Assembly: GCA_009991425.1 (NCBI GenBank)
Contig: JAACWH010000031.1
Coordinates: 62,001-126,000, forward strand
Source: Leptospira sp.
Lineage (GTDB): Bacteria > Spirochaetota > Leptospiria > Leptospirales > Leptospiraceae
DNA: 64,000 nucleotides
Direction: 5' to 3'
Below are positions 41,513 through 51,341 of the stretch, one piece after another. Position 1 is the first letter of the stretch; every line of letters starts with the position of its first letter. The notes below the pieces were generated by a model. That model saw only the letters and a list, made by a program, of their open reading frames with translations, was not told the origin of the DNA and did no database searches. The position numbers were made by a program, and so were the translations under genes.

Positions 41513-42784
41513 ATGAAATTTGAATTTGACCAAGAGATATTAAAAAGTGAGAAGTTAAGAATTGAGATACTGATTGTATTTTTTATAACCTTGCTCATCG
41601 GTTTTATTCTAGGCTTTTTCTTCCAACCAGAAAACTTTTTCATACAACCAGAGCAATTTGGAAAGATTGGACATTTACCAATCATTTATTTCAGTTTAGT
41701 GATTGGATATTTTACTTTGATTCGCCTTCGTATTATCAAAGCGATTAACAGGTCTGAGAAAATACCAAAATTTATACGCTATTTGAATGCTACCACAGAG
41801 ATAAGTCTACCTACTCTATCAATCTACTTTCTATCTTTAAATCTTCCCTTTCCAGAAATGTCTTTGCATAGTCCTCCGTACCAAGTGTATTATATTTTTA
41901 TCATTCTATCTGTACTAAGACTTGATCCTAGACTTGCTGTATATACTGGAATCATTGCAGCTTTAGAGTATTTCGGATTATATTTATATTTAATGGATTC
42001 ACAATCCATACAAGCTAATGGTGATTTTTATTCCAATTCAGGCTTGCATTTTGCAAAAGCTGCACTACTTTTTGTTGGTGGTTTGGTTGCCTCATTCGTT
42101 ACCTCTCAATTAAAAACCCGAATCAATGATTCTATGAAATTGATACATGAAAGAAATCGAATCACAAATATTTTTGGACAACATGTATCTCCAGCAGTTG
42201 TTGATAAATTATTAACTCAGAAACAAGGTGAAGATTCAGAAATGAAATATGTCTGTATGATGTTTTTTGACATAAGAAATTTCACAGGATTCAGCGAAGA
42301 TAAAGACCCAATCCAAGTTATTGCTTATTTGAATTATGTATTTGAAATTGTAGTAGATTCCATTTTGCGTAACAATGGTGTAATCAATAAATTTCTAGGA
42401 GATGGTCTAATGGCTGTTTTTGGAGCTCCAATTTCTTCAGGAGATGATGTCAAAAAGGCAATAGATTCTAGTTTAGAAATTCTCGAAAGAATCAGCCAAG
42501 TAAACAAAAGCACTGAAAACCATCCAATTGACTTTGGTATTGGATTGCATTGTGGTCAGGCTGTAACAGGAAATGTAGGAACGAAGGATCGTAAAGAATA
42601 TACAATTATAGGAGATGTGGTTAACCTAGCCTCTAGAATTGAACAGTTGAATAAAGAGTTTCAGACAAAGATCTTGGCAAGTGAAGAAGTGATTCAATTT
42701 TCAGATAAGAATATCCATACCTTCCTCTCAGAAGTCCAAGTAAAAGGCAGGGAAAAACCTGTAAAAGTGTATAAACTTGCATAA
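41513..42784 (+). CDS. Adenylate/guanylate cyclase, membrane class III
   Basis: 'CMMFFDIRNFTGFSED...NKFLGDGLMAVFGAP...RKEYTIIGDVVNLASRIE'. Confidence 0.93.
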   Translation: MKFEFDQEILKSEKLRIEILIVFFITLLIGFILGFFFQPENFFIQPEQFGKIGHLPIIYFSLVIGYFTLIRLRIIKAINRSEKIPKFIRYLNATTEISLPTLSIYFLSLNLPFPEMSLHSPPYQVYYIFIILSVLRLDPRLAVYTGIIAALEYFGLYLYLMDSQSIQANGDFYSNSGLHFAKAALLFVGGLVASFVTSQLKTRINDSMKLIHERNRITNIFGQHVSPAVVDKLLTQKQGEDSEMKYVCMMFFDIRNFTGFSEDKDPIQVIAYLNYVFEIVVDSILRNNGVINKFLGDGLMAVFGAPISSGDDVKKAIDSSLEILERISQVNKSTENHPIDFGIGLHCGQAVTGNVGTKDRKEYTIIGDVVNLASRIEQLNKEFQTKILASEEVIQFSDKNIHTFLSEVQVKGREKPVKVYKLA

Positions 42785-42837
42785 AAAATTTCAAAACTGT
42801 AACATTGATCTAAATTTTTCGAAACGAGTATTGTGGA

Positions 42838-43383
42838 ATGCAAGATAAGGAAACAAAATGGTTTCAGTTGGCCAAGCTGGCTCAAGAAGGCGACCGAGTT
42901 TCCTATAAAAATTTGCTCTCGGAACTCTCTGTGGAAATAGAAATGATATTGAACAAAAGAATTTTCAATGCTTCAGACAGAGAGGATATATTGCAAGAAA
43001 TTCTATTTGGAATTCATAAGGCTTTGCCATCCTTCCAGCCTACTAAGAAATTCCGACCTTGGTTTCATTCTATAGTAAATTATAAAATCATTGATTATAT
43101 ACGTGTTTTTCAAAAGACGAAAAACCAAGAAATACTACCTGATGATATTTTAGACTCTAATAGTGAAATCAATGAAACTGATGATTCAAAAGATGAACTT
43201 ATTGAAAAAATGACCCAAGCTATAGAACTATTACCAAAGAAACAAAAGCAAGTTTTCCAGCTTATGAAATTGCATGGCAAAAGCATACTAGAGGTTCACA
43301 AAATCACAGGAATGAGTATTAGCGCAATTAAAGTAACTTCTCACCGTGCTATGAAAAATATCAAAAAGGAGGTTCAAGGATGA
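42838..43383 (+). CDS. RNA polymerase sigma factor, ECF-like
   Basis: 'DREDILQEILFGIHKALPSFQPTKKFRPWFHSIVNYKIIDYIRV' and 'LPKKQKQVFQLMKLHGKSILEVHKITGMSISAIKVTSHRAMKNIKKEV'. Confidence 0.9.
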   Translation: MQDKETKWFQLAKLAQEGDRVSYKNLLSELSVEIEMILNKRIFNASDREDILQEILFGIHKALPSFQPTKKFRPWFHSIVNYKIIDYIRVFQKTKNQEILPDDILDSNSEINETDDSKDELIEKMTQAIELLPKKQKQVFQLMKLHGKSILEVHKITGMSISAIKVTSHRAMKNIKKEVQG

Positions 43384-43988
43384 GTAATAATTCTTATATA
43401 GATCATTTAGCCAAAGATTGGGAACCTTCATCCAAAAAACAAACTCCTTGGATTTATATTGCTCTATTTAGCCTAACGATTGTTTTCTTATTTTTAGAAT
43501 TCAATTTAAAATCATCATTACTACATCCCATGAGATTGGATTTTATCATCCCTTACTTCATTGTAATTCTTGGACTGTATTCAATGTTTCAACTTTCCTC
43601 TCCAGGAAGTAACCTTACAGGAGTTTTGATAATTTCTCTAAGTTTATTATTCTTAAGAACAGTTTATATGGTTTGGAATATTAATTGGAGTGAGTTTAGT
43701 AATCCTGCATTTTACACGATTCAACATTCTTTCTGTCCCAGTCATTTTATAGTTTACGCCTTACCTTTGCTATTTGTATTTTTCTATTTATTTCGTTCTA
43801 GATTTATAACACAAATTCGTTATGCTTCAATCATAGGCATCATAAGCTCGTTCTGTCTGGCAGAAATAGTTTTGAATGCATTTTGTCCCGATACAAGATT
43901 TTCTCATCTAAGCTTTTGGCATATGCTTTCTTGGGGAATTCCTATTACAGTTGGAATCATTTTTTACAAAAGGAACTTGGAATGGTAA
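43380..43988 (+). CDS. DUF1109/NrsF-type membrane anti-sigma factor
   Basis: Six TM-like segments and 'CPDTRFSHLSFWHMLSWGIP' (CxxxxxxHxxxWH); ATGA overlap with the sigma gene. Confidence 0.75.
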   Translation: MSNNSYIDHLAKDWEPSSKKQTPWIYIALFSLTIVFLFLEFNLKSSLLHPMRLDFIIPYFIVILGLYSMFQLSSPGSNLTGVLIISLSLLFLRTVYMVWNINWSEFSNPAFYTIQHSFCPSHFIVYALPLLFVFFYLFRSRFITQIRYASIIGIISSFCLAEIVLNAFCPDTRFSHLSFWHMLSWGIPITVGIIFYKRNLEW

Positions 43989-44057
43989 GTAATTTCATGA
44001 TTACCAAGAATACAGATATCTTAAATAATTTTTTTACACTATTAGGATCATATAAAT

Positions 44058-44564
44058 ATGAAAACAAATGTTTTTTTAATTAAAAGTTTAAACCAATTAA
44101 ATGAAATCTTAAACCAACTTAAGGAAGAGGAATATTGTCAGCAGCTTAACAATCTACATGGAGCCAGTATAGGACAACATGCACGCCACATTTTAGAATT
44201 CATCGATTGCTTAATATCAATTGAAAGAGATGGAACTATTTCTTATGATGATAGGAAAAGAGATGTTAATCTAGAGTGCAATCTCAATGAGTACCTATCT
44301 CGTTCCAATGAGCTTTTACAATCTTTGGAAATAGTTAGAAATAATTTTCCGATAAAAATAAAATGTTTCCTCGGTGGAGATGATATTGCAATCACTGAAA
44401 CCAACTACCATAGAGAAGAGCTTTTTGTTCTTGACCATACTATCCACCACCTAGCAATAATAAAAATTGGAATTACCGAGAATTTCCCACAGATCCATGT
44501 TCCCGCAGAATTTGGATTTACCGCATCAACGGTTCGCGCCAAAAACTTAATTCCTTCAAATTAA
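44058..44564 (+). CDS. DinB-like protein
   Basis: 'SIGQHARHILEFIDCLISIERDGTISYDDRKRD...REELFVLDHTIHHLAIIKIG'. Confidence 0.75.
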   Translation: MKTNVFLIKSLNQLNEILNQLKEEEYCQQLNNLHGASIGQHARHILEFIDCLISIERDGTISYDDRKRDVNLECNLNEYLSRSNELLQSLEIVRNNFPIKIKCFLGGDDIAITETNYHREELFVLDHTIHHLAIIKIGITENFPQIHVPAEFGFTASTVRAKNLIPSN

Positions 44565-44572
44565 ATAATACC

Positions 44573-46156
44573 TTGGTAGAATTTTTTGTTTTATTCTTTG
44601 GAACTTTTGTTTCCGAAGATCTTACCTGCATTTCTGGGGGCATCCACGCTGAAGAAGGTAAAGTTGATTTAGGTATAGTAATTATAGCCTGTACTCTGGG
44701 AATTTTTATTAGTGATCTTTGGTTGTTTGTTATGGGGAAATTTTTCCTGAACCTTTCTAAGAAATGGAGAAAATTTCAAACTCTTTTAAATTCAAATCTT
44801 GTAAATAACATACAAAGTCAGATCAATAATAACTTCGCAAAAGTTGTCTTCTTATCTCGATTCACACCAGGCACAAGATTACCAGTTTACTTTCTTTCTG
44901 GAGCCCTTGGCATGAGCCTTATCAGGTTTAGCATATATTCATTATTTGCTTCTGCAATCTGGACTCCCATTCTTGTAATGCTTTCATACTTTTATGGGAA
45001 TATGGTTTTACAATTTTTCCAAAACCCCAATTCATATTCAGCACTTACAGCTACTGTAATTTCCTTCTTTCTACTATTTACCTTAGTGACTAAAATTCTC
45101 AACCCAGACTCACGTCGATCCTTATGGCTTAAGATTCAGAAAATTCCGAAACTAGAATTCTGGCCTATTTGGATCTTCTATATTCCCGTTGTTCCTTATA
45201 TCGCCTTATTAATGCTACGTTACAGAGGTTTTCTTACAATTACCTGTTCCAATCCTGGGATTGAAACAGGAGGGATAGCGGGAGAATCCAAATCTAAAAT
45301 CCTCTCTCAATTGCCAAAAGAATGGATAGCCAGATATATTTTCATTGAACCAGGTACTAAAATATCATATGATTCTATCGTAGAATATGGATTAGACTTT
45401 CCTCTTATTCTAAAACCAGATGTTGGAGAACGAGGAGCCTTTGTTCATAAGGTTGAAAGCTATGAGAATTTGATTTATTTACTTTCAAATGTAAAGGTTC
45501 CTACTATACTCCAAGAATTTCATGCAGGTCCATTTGAGATTGGAGTATTTTACTATAGATATCCTAGCCAGAAAAAAGGGAAAATCTTCTCTATCACAGA
45601 CAAGGTCTTCCCGGAAATTATAGGCAATGGTTACTCAACTGTAAAAGAGTTAATCAATACTCATCCAAGATTTCAATTCCAAGCTGATACTTTTCTTAAG
45701 AACAATCAATTTCAATTAAACGAAATTCCAACTCTTGGTGAGAAAAGAAATATCGGTATACTTGGTAACCATATCCAGGGTTGTCTATTTCGTGATGGGT
45801 CTCATTTAATTACAAAGGAATTGGAAGAAAGAATTGATGCAATATCGAAAGAATTTTCTGGTTTCAATTTTGGAAGATATGATCTCCGTTATGCGAATGA
45901 AGAAGATCTAAAATCAGGAAATAATTTTCAGATAATCGAGCTAAACGGAGCCATGAGTGAATCAACAAATCTCTATGATCCAAAATTCAGTATCGTCCAA
46001 GCATATTCTTACCTCTTCGGACAATGGAAGCATCTCTTTCGGATCGGGTATGAGAACCGTAAATTAGGAGCAAAACCTATAACTTATTGGGAACTTTATA
46101 CGACTCTAAGAGATCATTTTAAATATAAGGATGCTCTTCTGAAGAATCCTTCTTAA
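44573..46156 (+). CDS. DedA/VTT membrane domain fused to ATP-grasp ligase-like domain
   Basis: 'FVSEDLTCISGG...FLSRFTPGTRLPVYFLSGALGMSLIRF' DedA; 'PLILKPDVGERGAFVHKV...ILQEFHAGPFEIGVFYYR...FGRYDLRYA...FQIIELNGAMSEST' ATP-grasp; TTG start. Confidence 0.8.
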   Translation: MVEFFVLFFGTFVSEDLTCISGGIHAEEGKVDLGIVIIACTLGIFISDLWLFVMGKFFLNLSKKWRKFQTLLNSNLVNNIQSQINNNFAKVVFLSRFTPGTRLPVYFLSGALGMSLIRFSIYSLFASAIWTPILVMLSYFYGNMVLQFFQNPNSYSALTATVISFFLLFTLVTKILNPDSRRSLWLKIQKIPKLEFWPIWIFYIPVVPYIALLMLRYRGFLTITCSNPGIETGGIAGESKSKILSQLPKEWIARYIFIEPGTKISYDSIVEYGLDFPLILKPDVGERGAFVHKVESYENLIYLLSNVKVPTILQEFHAGPFEIGVFYYRYPSQKKGKIFSITDKVFPEIIGNGYSTVKELINTHPRFQFQADTFLKNNQFQLNEIPTLGEKRNIGILGNHIQGCLFRDGSHLITKELEERIDAISKEFSGFNFGRYDLRYANEEDLKSGNNFQIIELNGAMSESTNLYDPKFSIVQAYSYLFGQWKHLFRIGYENRKLGAKPITYWELYTTLRDHFKYKDALLKNPS

Positions 46157-46210
46157 AAGAAAGTGATTTTGAAGTTTTAAATTTAATTGCAAAGCTGGAA
46201 TGATAAGAAA

Positions 46211-46405
46211 ATCCCCAGAAGCATCTGCAATAATTTATTGCCCAGTTGAGTGACCAGCTCTAGGAACTTTTGGGGATCGGTGGTCTGATGGGATTGCAGT
46301 AAGCATAAAGCCTACTAACAAGTAGTTGAGCGTATGTCTACTGCTCAGCCACCTCGCCGGTCATTTGTTTAATACTTTTACTCAATGTGGACCACCTCCT
46401 TTTTT
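46211..46405. ncRNA. Candidate structured RNA, possibly a cis-regulatory leader of the M61 peptidase gene or a minus-strand sRNA
   Basis: ATCCCCAGAAG (46211-46221)/CTTTTGGGGAT (46266-46276); GGTGG[T]CTGA (46278-46287)/TCAGCCACC (46345-46353); GCAGTA/TACTGC; CTACT-aacaa-AGTAG; alternative GGTGGTC (46278-46284)/GACCACC (46390-46396) followed by T6. Confidence 0.5.
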
Positions 46406-46490
46406 GCTGATTCCAAACTGAAGTTTGCAAATAAAATGTCAATGGAAAACGAGTGACAATTCTATTTTTTTGAAAATTCTGGTGAGCTAG

Positions 46491-48203
46491 ATGAAGAATT
46501 CGAAAAATATCCAATACTACGTAAGCGCAACAAATACGATCCAACACTACTATCATGTAAAATGTAAATTCACTAGCAAAGAGTCAGAGACAGTCCTACG
46601 TATGCCGAATTGGACACCAGGATCCTATATGATTCGAGAATATTCAAGATTCCTACATGGTTTCCAAAGCAGTAATACCTGGAACCAAACCGATCTTGCC
46701 GAATGGAGAGTACTAGGTGAAGGGGATGTAGAATTTGAATATTACATTTATGCATTTGAAGATCTAACAGTTAGAACCAATTACTTAGATTCTGAATTTG
46801 GTCTCGTTACTCCTGCAGCACTTATTCTGCAAGTGGTTTCGGAGGAAAAATTACAAATATCCATTGAATGGGTGACTGCTAAAAACTTAGAAGTTTATAG
46901 CCCACTACAAAAAGATTCAAAATCTAATTTGTATTTGGTGGATGACTACGATACCCTCTTTGACTCTCCTTTTTTTATTACAGATCAGAAGCCTATTTCG
47001 CTTGGAATTGAATCATCCAAACACGAGATCATTATCCAAGGAGATCTTAAGGAAGATTTGAAATTAAAATTATGTGAAGACCTAAAGAAAATTGTCGAAT
47101 TAGAAGCACTCACAATGGGTGGCTACCCGAACGATTACTATCTGTTTATCCTAATTTTAACTGAATCAGGATATGGTGGCCTGGAACATAAAGCCTGTTC
47201 TGTAAATATTTTTGATCCTACGAAAATAAAAGATAGCAATGAATATCTAAAACTTCTTGAACTACTTTGCCATGAATACTTCCACCTTTGGAATATTAAA
47301 CGAATCCGCCCTATTGCTTTCGGTCCCTTTGATTATACTAAACCAAATCTAAGCAAAGAACTTTGGATAGCAGAAGGGATTACAAGCTTTTACGATGCTT
47401 ACTTCCTTTTACAAGCAGGCTTCCTAAAAGTTGAAGAGTATCTTGCTAAGATCTACGAAGAGATCAATCTTTTGGAAGATAATATAGGCGAAAATTTTAT
47501 GAGCTTGGAAGACTCATCTTTTACAGCCTGGAATAAATTCTATAAACGAACTAATAATTCAAACAACACAGCAATATCCTATTATACAAAGGGTGGAATT
47601 CTGGTTCTCTGTATGCAGATTCGAATTCTTGTAGATACAAATGGTAGCAAGTCCTTCATGGATATTTTAAAAGGACTTTATAGCAAATACTATTTAGAAC
47701 TAAAACGTGGATTCACCAAGGAAGAATTTTTCTCGATAGCGAAAGAAACAACAGGGTTAAATCTTTTGGATGAATTCAATCTTTACCTAACAGAAAGTAT
47801 TCGAATACCAGTATTTGATTATTTGGCGATCTTGGGCATCCAATCGAAACAGGTAAATCCCATCAACGATCTCGGTTTCACATGTCGAGAATCTAACCGT
47901 AGTTTGTTAGTAAATAAAATCTTTCAAGGTAGAATAGATCCCTCTGCTGAGGTTTATTTAGGGGATGAAATAATAGCCATAGATGGGGTCCGACTAAGTT
48001 CTATTTCAAATTTAAAATCTATCCTGGAAGATAAAGAAGCTGAATCAATAATTGAGCTCTTAATCAATCGCAAATCAAAGATAAAGCAAGTTTCTTTGAA
48101 ATTAAATACTGCTTTTAAAGATAGGACTCTTGTTTTTGCAGATGAAGAAACGAAAGAAAAAAATCCTTATTGGAATCTATTTCATAAAATCCATAGCGCT
48201 TAG
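46491..48203 (+). CDS. M61 family metallopeptidase with PDZ domain
   Basis: 'LLCHEYFHLWNIKRIRP...ELWIAEGITSFYD' HExxH; C-terminal PDZ. Confidence 0.92.
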   Translation: MKNSKNIQYYVSATNTIQHYYHVKCKFTSKESETVLRMPNWTPGSYMIREYSRFLHGFQSSNTWNQTDLAEWRVLGEGDVEFEYYIYAFEDLTVRTNYLDSEFGLVTPAALILQVVSEEKLQISIEWVTAKNLEVYSPLQKDSKSNLYLVDDYDTLFDSPFFITDQKPISLGIESSKHEIIIQGDLKEDLKLKLCEDLKKIVELEALTMGGYPNDYYLFILILTESGYGGLEHKACSVNIFDPTKIKDSNEYLKLLELLCHEYFHLWNIKRIRPIAFGPFDYTKPNLSKELWIAEGITSFYDAYFLLQAGFLKVEEYLAKIYEEINLLEDNIGENFMSLEDSSFTAWNKFYKRTNNSNNTAISYYTKGGILVLCMQIRILVDTNGSKSFMDILKGLYSKYYLELKRGFTKEEFFSIAKETTGLNLLDEFNLYLTESIRIPVFDYLAILGIQSKQVNPINDLGFTCRESNRSLLVNKIFQGRIDPSAEVYLGDEIIAIDGVRLSSISNLKSILEDKEAESIIELLINRKSKIKQVSLKLNTAFKDRTLVFADEETKEKNPYWNLFHKIHSA

Positions 48204-48845
48204 GATATAATCGAATGCCTCAATGGTTCGATTTACATCATTAGCATCTTTGCCCCAAAAAGTAGGGCCATGATTCTCTACCATAAGTATAGGTATATCA
48301 TGAGATTTTGTTAGACTATTATTTGAATCATCTTGACTCTTTGCTTTCGCCTGAAAATATTTATCTATTTCTTCGGCAATCAAAGGCACATCAGCATGGT
48401 TATAAAAAACTGGAACTGAAACTTGGGGATTCTCTTCCCAAATGCCAAAAGCTTTTATTAATTCTAAGGCAGGCAGTGGAAATTGTCCTAAGGAATTATT
48501 CTTTGTTAGCTGCAACTGAATCCGCATGCTGCTTAGATTATGAACATGGAAGATAGTTCTAGCTGATGAATGGTTTAAATAGACTGCCCTATGGATGCTG
48601 GTTTCTGCTGAGGGCTTACGGTTGTTTTGTGGTTCTAAAGCACGATTTTCACTGAGTGAAAAAGCAAGAAAATCATCAATACTCAAATTACCTTTATCTA
48701 GCCCCGAACAAGTAATCCAAATTCTATCATCTGTCTCTTTGAAAGAAAGATTTCCAGCTGTTGCAGGCAACCAGCCTTTCGCGTAATAGCGCTTAGCATA
48801 CAAGATAATAGATTCTAATTCTGGAATAGGCCTTAGGATTGTCAT
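48177..48845 (-). CDS. mtnB: Methylthioribulose-1-phosphate dehydratase (class II aldolase family)
   Basis: 'GWLPATAGNLSFKETDDRIWITCSGLDKG...TIFHVHNLSSM...MVENHGPTFWG'. Confidence 0.88.
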   Translation of the reverse strand: MTILRPIPELESIILYAKRYYAKGWLPATAGNLSFKETDDRIWITCSGLDKGNLSIDDFLAFSLSENRALEPQNNRKPSAETSIHRAVYLNHSSARTIFHVHNLSSMRIQLQLTKNNSLGQFPLPALELIKAFGIWEENPQVSVPVFYNHADVPLIAEEIDKYFQAKAKSQDDSNNSLTKSHDIPILMVENHGPTFWGKDANDVNRTIEAFDYILSAMDFMK

Positions 48846-48959
48846 TTTGAATCCATCCTTATCAAGGGTTCGCTAGAGTAGCGATGAAGATAAAAGCGTT
48901 TAAGATGAAAATTATACGAAAAACAGGGACTATAAAGCCCCTATTCTAAAAACAGTATA

Positions 48960-49526
48960 TTATTTATTTACGCGCTCAACATAGGAGATGTCTCTTAAAT
49001 CAATCTTGATTACATCACCCTGCTTAACAAAAATAGGAACATTTATTTCACCACCAGTCTCTACTGTTACTCTCTTTAATGCAGTTCCTGAAGTATCCCC
49101 TTTAAGGCCTTCTTCTGCATAAGTAACTTCTAAGACAGCGAAGTTAGGTGGTTCCACACCGATAGGCTTAGATTCATAAAAAGAAACATCTACTTTGGTG
49201 TCTTCTTTCATATAAGGAAGAATATCTTCCACATAATCTTTAGAAACAGGGATCTGTTCAAAATCATTTACATCCATGAAGATGATATCATCGCCATCTG
49301 AGTAGCAATAGGTCATAGATCTTTTCTCAATATCTACGTTCTCTAATTTCTCAGCGGCCTTGAAAGTTCTTTCAATTCCAGTTCCTCTCATAACATGTTT
49401 AAGTTTAGTACGAATGAAAGCGGAGCCTTTGCCTGGATTTACGAATTCGGTTTTGATAACACTGTAGAGTTCACCTTCTACTTTCAAAACCATACCTTTT
49501 TTTACTTCTGTGATGCCTAATGCCAT
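48960..49526 (-). CDS. efp: Elongation factor P
   Basis: 'FVNPGKGSAFIRTKLKHVMRGTGIERTFKAAEKLENVDIEKRSMTYCYSDGDDIIFMD'. Confidence 0.98.
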   Translation of the reverse strand: MALGITEVKKGMVLKVEGELYSVIKTEFVNPGKGSAFIRTKLKHVMRGTGIERTFKAAEKLENVDIEKRSMTYCYSDGDDIIFMDVNDFEQIPVSKDYVEDILPYMKEDTKVDVSFYESKPIGVEPPNFAVLEVTYAEEGLKGDTSGTALKRVTVETGGEINVPIFVKQGDVIKIDLRDISYVERVNK

Positions 49527-49635
49527 AATGATTCTCGATGTTTTCTCCAGAAAATTCCTTATTCATTCTCAGTCAAGGGGCTTTTCTAAATCATTTCGCT
49601 TGTGAATTGCAATGCCAAAATAATTATAGAAATAC

Positions 49636-50742
49636 GTGAGTGTAAGATTAGAAAAAGATTGGCAGAATTGGAAGTGGCAACTTCAGAATAAGATCCGTAA
49701 TAAAGAATCTCTTGAGAGTTATATCCAATTATCCGATGCAGAAATCTCTGCAATAGAAAAGACTGATTCTCTTTTCGAGCTTGGAATAACTCCCTATTAT
49801 GCTTCCTTAATGGATCCCTTAGATACAAATTGTCCGATAAGACTGCAATCTATTCCCAAGATCGATGAATTAAAATTCTCTGATCGCGACAAACAAGATC
49901 CTCTAGCAGAAGAACAATATATGCCCGTCAAAGGTGTTACTCATCGTTATCCTGACAGAGCGCTTTGGTATCTTTCTCATACCTGTGCAGTTTACTGTAG
50001 ATTTTGTACTAGGAAGAGAAAAGTCTCAAAGCCGATGGGAACACCCAATCGAAATGAATGGCAATCTGCTCTAGATTATTTTCGCCGAACAGAATCAGTG
50101 CGAGAAGTTATTCTTTCAGGAGGAGACCCTTTAAGCCTCTCAGAGGATCATATAGATTGGATACTTTCAGAACTAAAAAGTATTCCACATATCAATCAGA
50201 TTCGAATCCATACTAGACATCCTGTAACTCTGCCAATGAGGATAACGGAATCACTTTGTCGAATTTTCAATAAATACTTTCCTATATTTCTAGTAACTCA
50301 TTTCAACCATCCCAAGGAATGCAGTCCAGAGGCGAGAGAAGCAATCAGTAGATTGGTAAAACAAGGTGCAGTATCTGTTTTAAATCAATCTGTATTGCTG
50401 GAAGGCATAAATGACTCCTCTGAAATTCTAAAAGACTTGAATTATCGATTGCTTTCTATGGGCGTAAAGCCGTACTATTTGCACCAATGTGACGAGGTCT
50501 TTGGAGTATCCCATTTTAGAGTTCCAATTCAGAGAGGGAAAGAAATTTACCAAAATCTGCGTGGACAACAAAGCGGGATTTCTATACCTCTATACGTAGC
50601 GGATTTAACGGGTGGAGGTGGAAAGGTTCCACTTTTGCCAGAATATGAAGTAGAAACAAAAGAATTTACGAATATATACCGAAACTATAAAGGAGACCTC
50701 TACGAAATTTCCAATGGCAACCAACAAAATGAAGCTGAATAA
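49636..50742 (+). CDS. epmB: KamA-family radical SAM aminomutase, EpmB-like
   Basis: 'LWYLSHTCAVYCRFCTRKRKV' CxxxCxxC; 'VREVILSGGDPLSLSEDHIDWILSELKSIPHINQIRIHTRHPV'; divergent neighbour of efp. Confidence 0.85.
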   Translation: MSVRLEKDWQNWKWQLQNKIRNKESLESYIQLSDAEISAIEKTDSLFELGITPYYASLMDPLDTNCPIRLQSIPKIDELKFSDRDKQDPLAEEQYMPVKGVTHRYPDRALWYLSHTCAVYCRFCTRKRKVSKPMGTPNRNEWQSALDYFRRTESVREVILSGGDPLSLSEDHIDWILSELKSIPHINQIRIHTRHPVTLPMRITESLCRIFNKYFPIFLVTHFNHPKECSPEAREAISRLVKQGAVSVLNQSVLLEGINDSSEILKDLNYRLLSMGVKPYYLHQCDEVFGVSHFRVPIQRGKEIYQNLRGQQSGISIPLYVADLTGGGGKVPLLPEYEVETKEFTNIYRNYKGDLYEISNGNQQNEAE

Positions 50743-51307
50743 ATTTTCTAACTTAATCATTATATTATTCTTACTAGGTATTTTTAGTTCATGTTCGACT
50801 TCAGAAGTTCAACAAGATAAAGATTTGAATGATAAAAATAATACTGACACAAATGACCAAAGACCTGCCTTACTTCGTCTTACTTACTATCTGGCGTTTC
50901 GTCCACCACCCGATTATAAATTATTAGAAAAAGGTGATGTTGATAACAAAGGGAATCGATATAAGATTTCATTTTCATCTATCGCTGGACTATTTTCTGA
51001 AATGATCATCTCTTCAACAAATACGGAAAATAAAAGTAGATTCAAATACGAAATTCCTCAGTCAGAAGTTGAAAAAGCTAAGTGGAAAAAGTATTTTTAT
51101 ATGAAAGTGCAAGATGAACCCAACAAGGCTACGCTTACAATTTTTTCTTGTAAGAAGAATTTAGCCTGCTTGCGTTGGGAGTGGACATATAAGGGATTTT
51201 TAGTGGTATTTGAATCGGAAGGAGAACTTCCTCCACTTGACAAGGCGGATGAAGAATTGGTCAATACTTACCACACTTTAGTGGAAAAGCACTTGTTACT
51301 TTATTGA
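50714..51307 (+). CDS. Predicted lipoprotein
   Basis: Lipobox 'LLGIFSSC'; 29-bp overlap with the upstream gene. Confidence 0.55.
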   Translation: MATNKMKLNKFSNLIIILFLLGIFSSCSTSEVQQDKDLNDKNNTDTNDQRPALLRLTYYLAFRPPPDYKLLEKGDVDNKGNRYKISFSSIAGLFSEMIISSTNTENKSRFKYEIPQSEVEKAKWKKYFYMKVQDEPNKATLTIFSCKKNLACLRWEWTYKGFLVVFESEGELPPLDKADEELVNTYHTLVEKHLLLY

Positions 51308-51341
51308 AATATTCTACTATAGACACAATAGGAAGTTTTGC

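Noticed and set aside
48177-48203. Overlap of M61 peptidase and mtnB 3' ends
   Set aside because: Simple 27-bp convergent overlap; ordinary in compact genomes.
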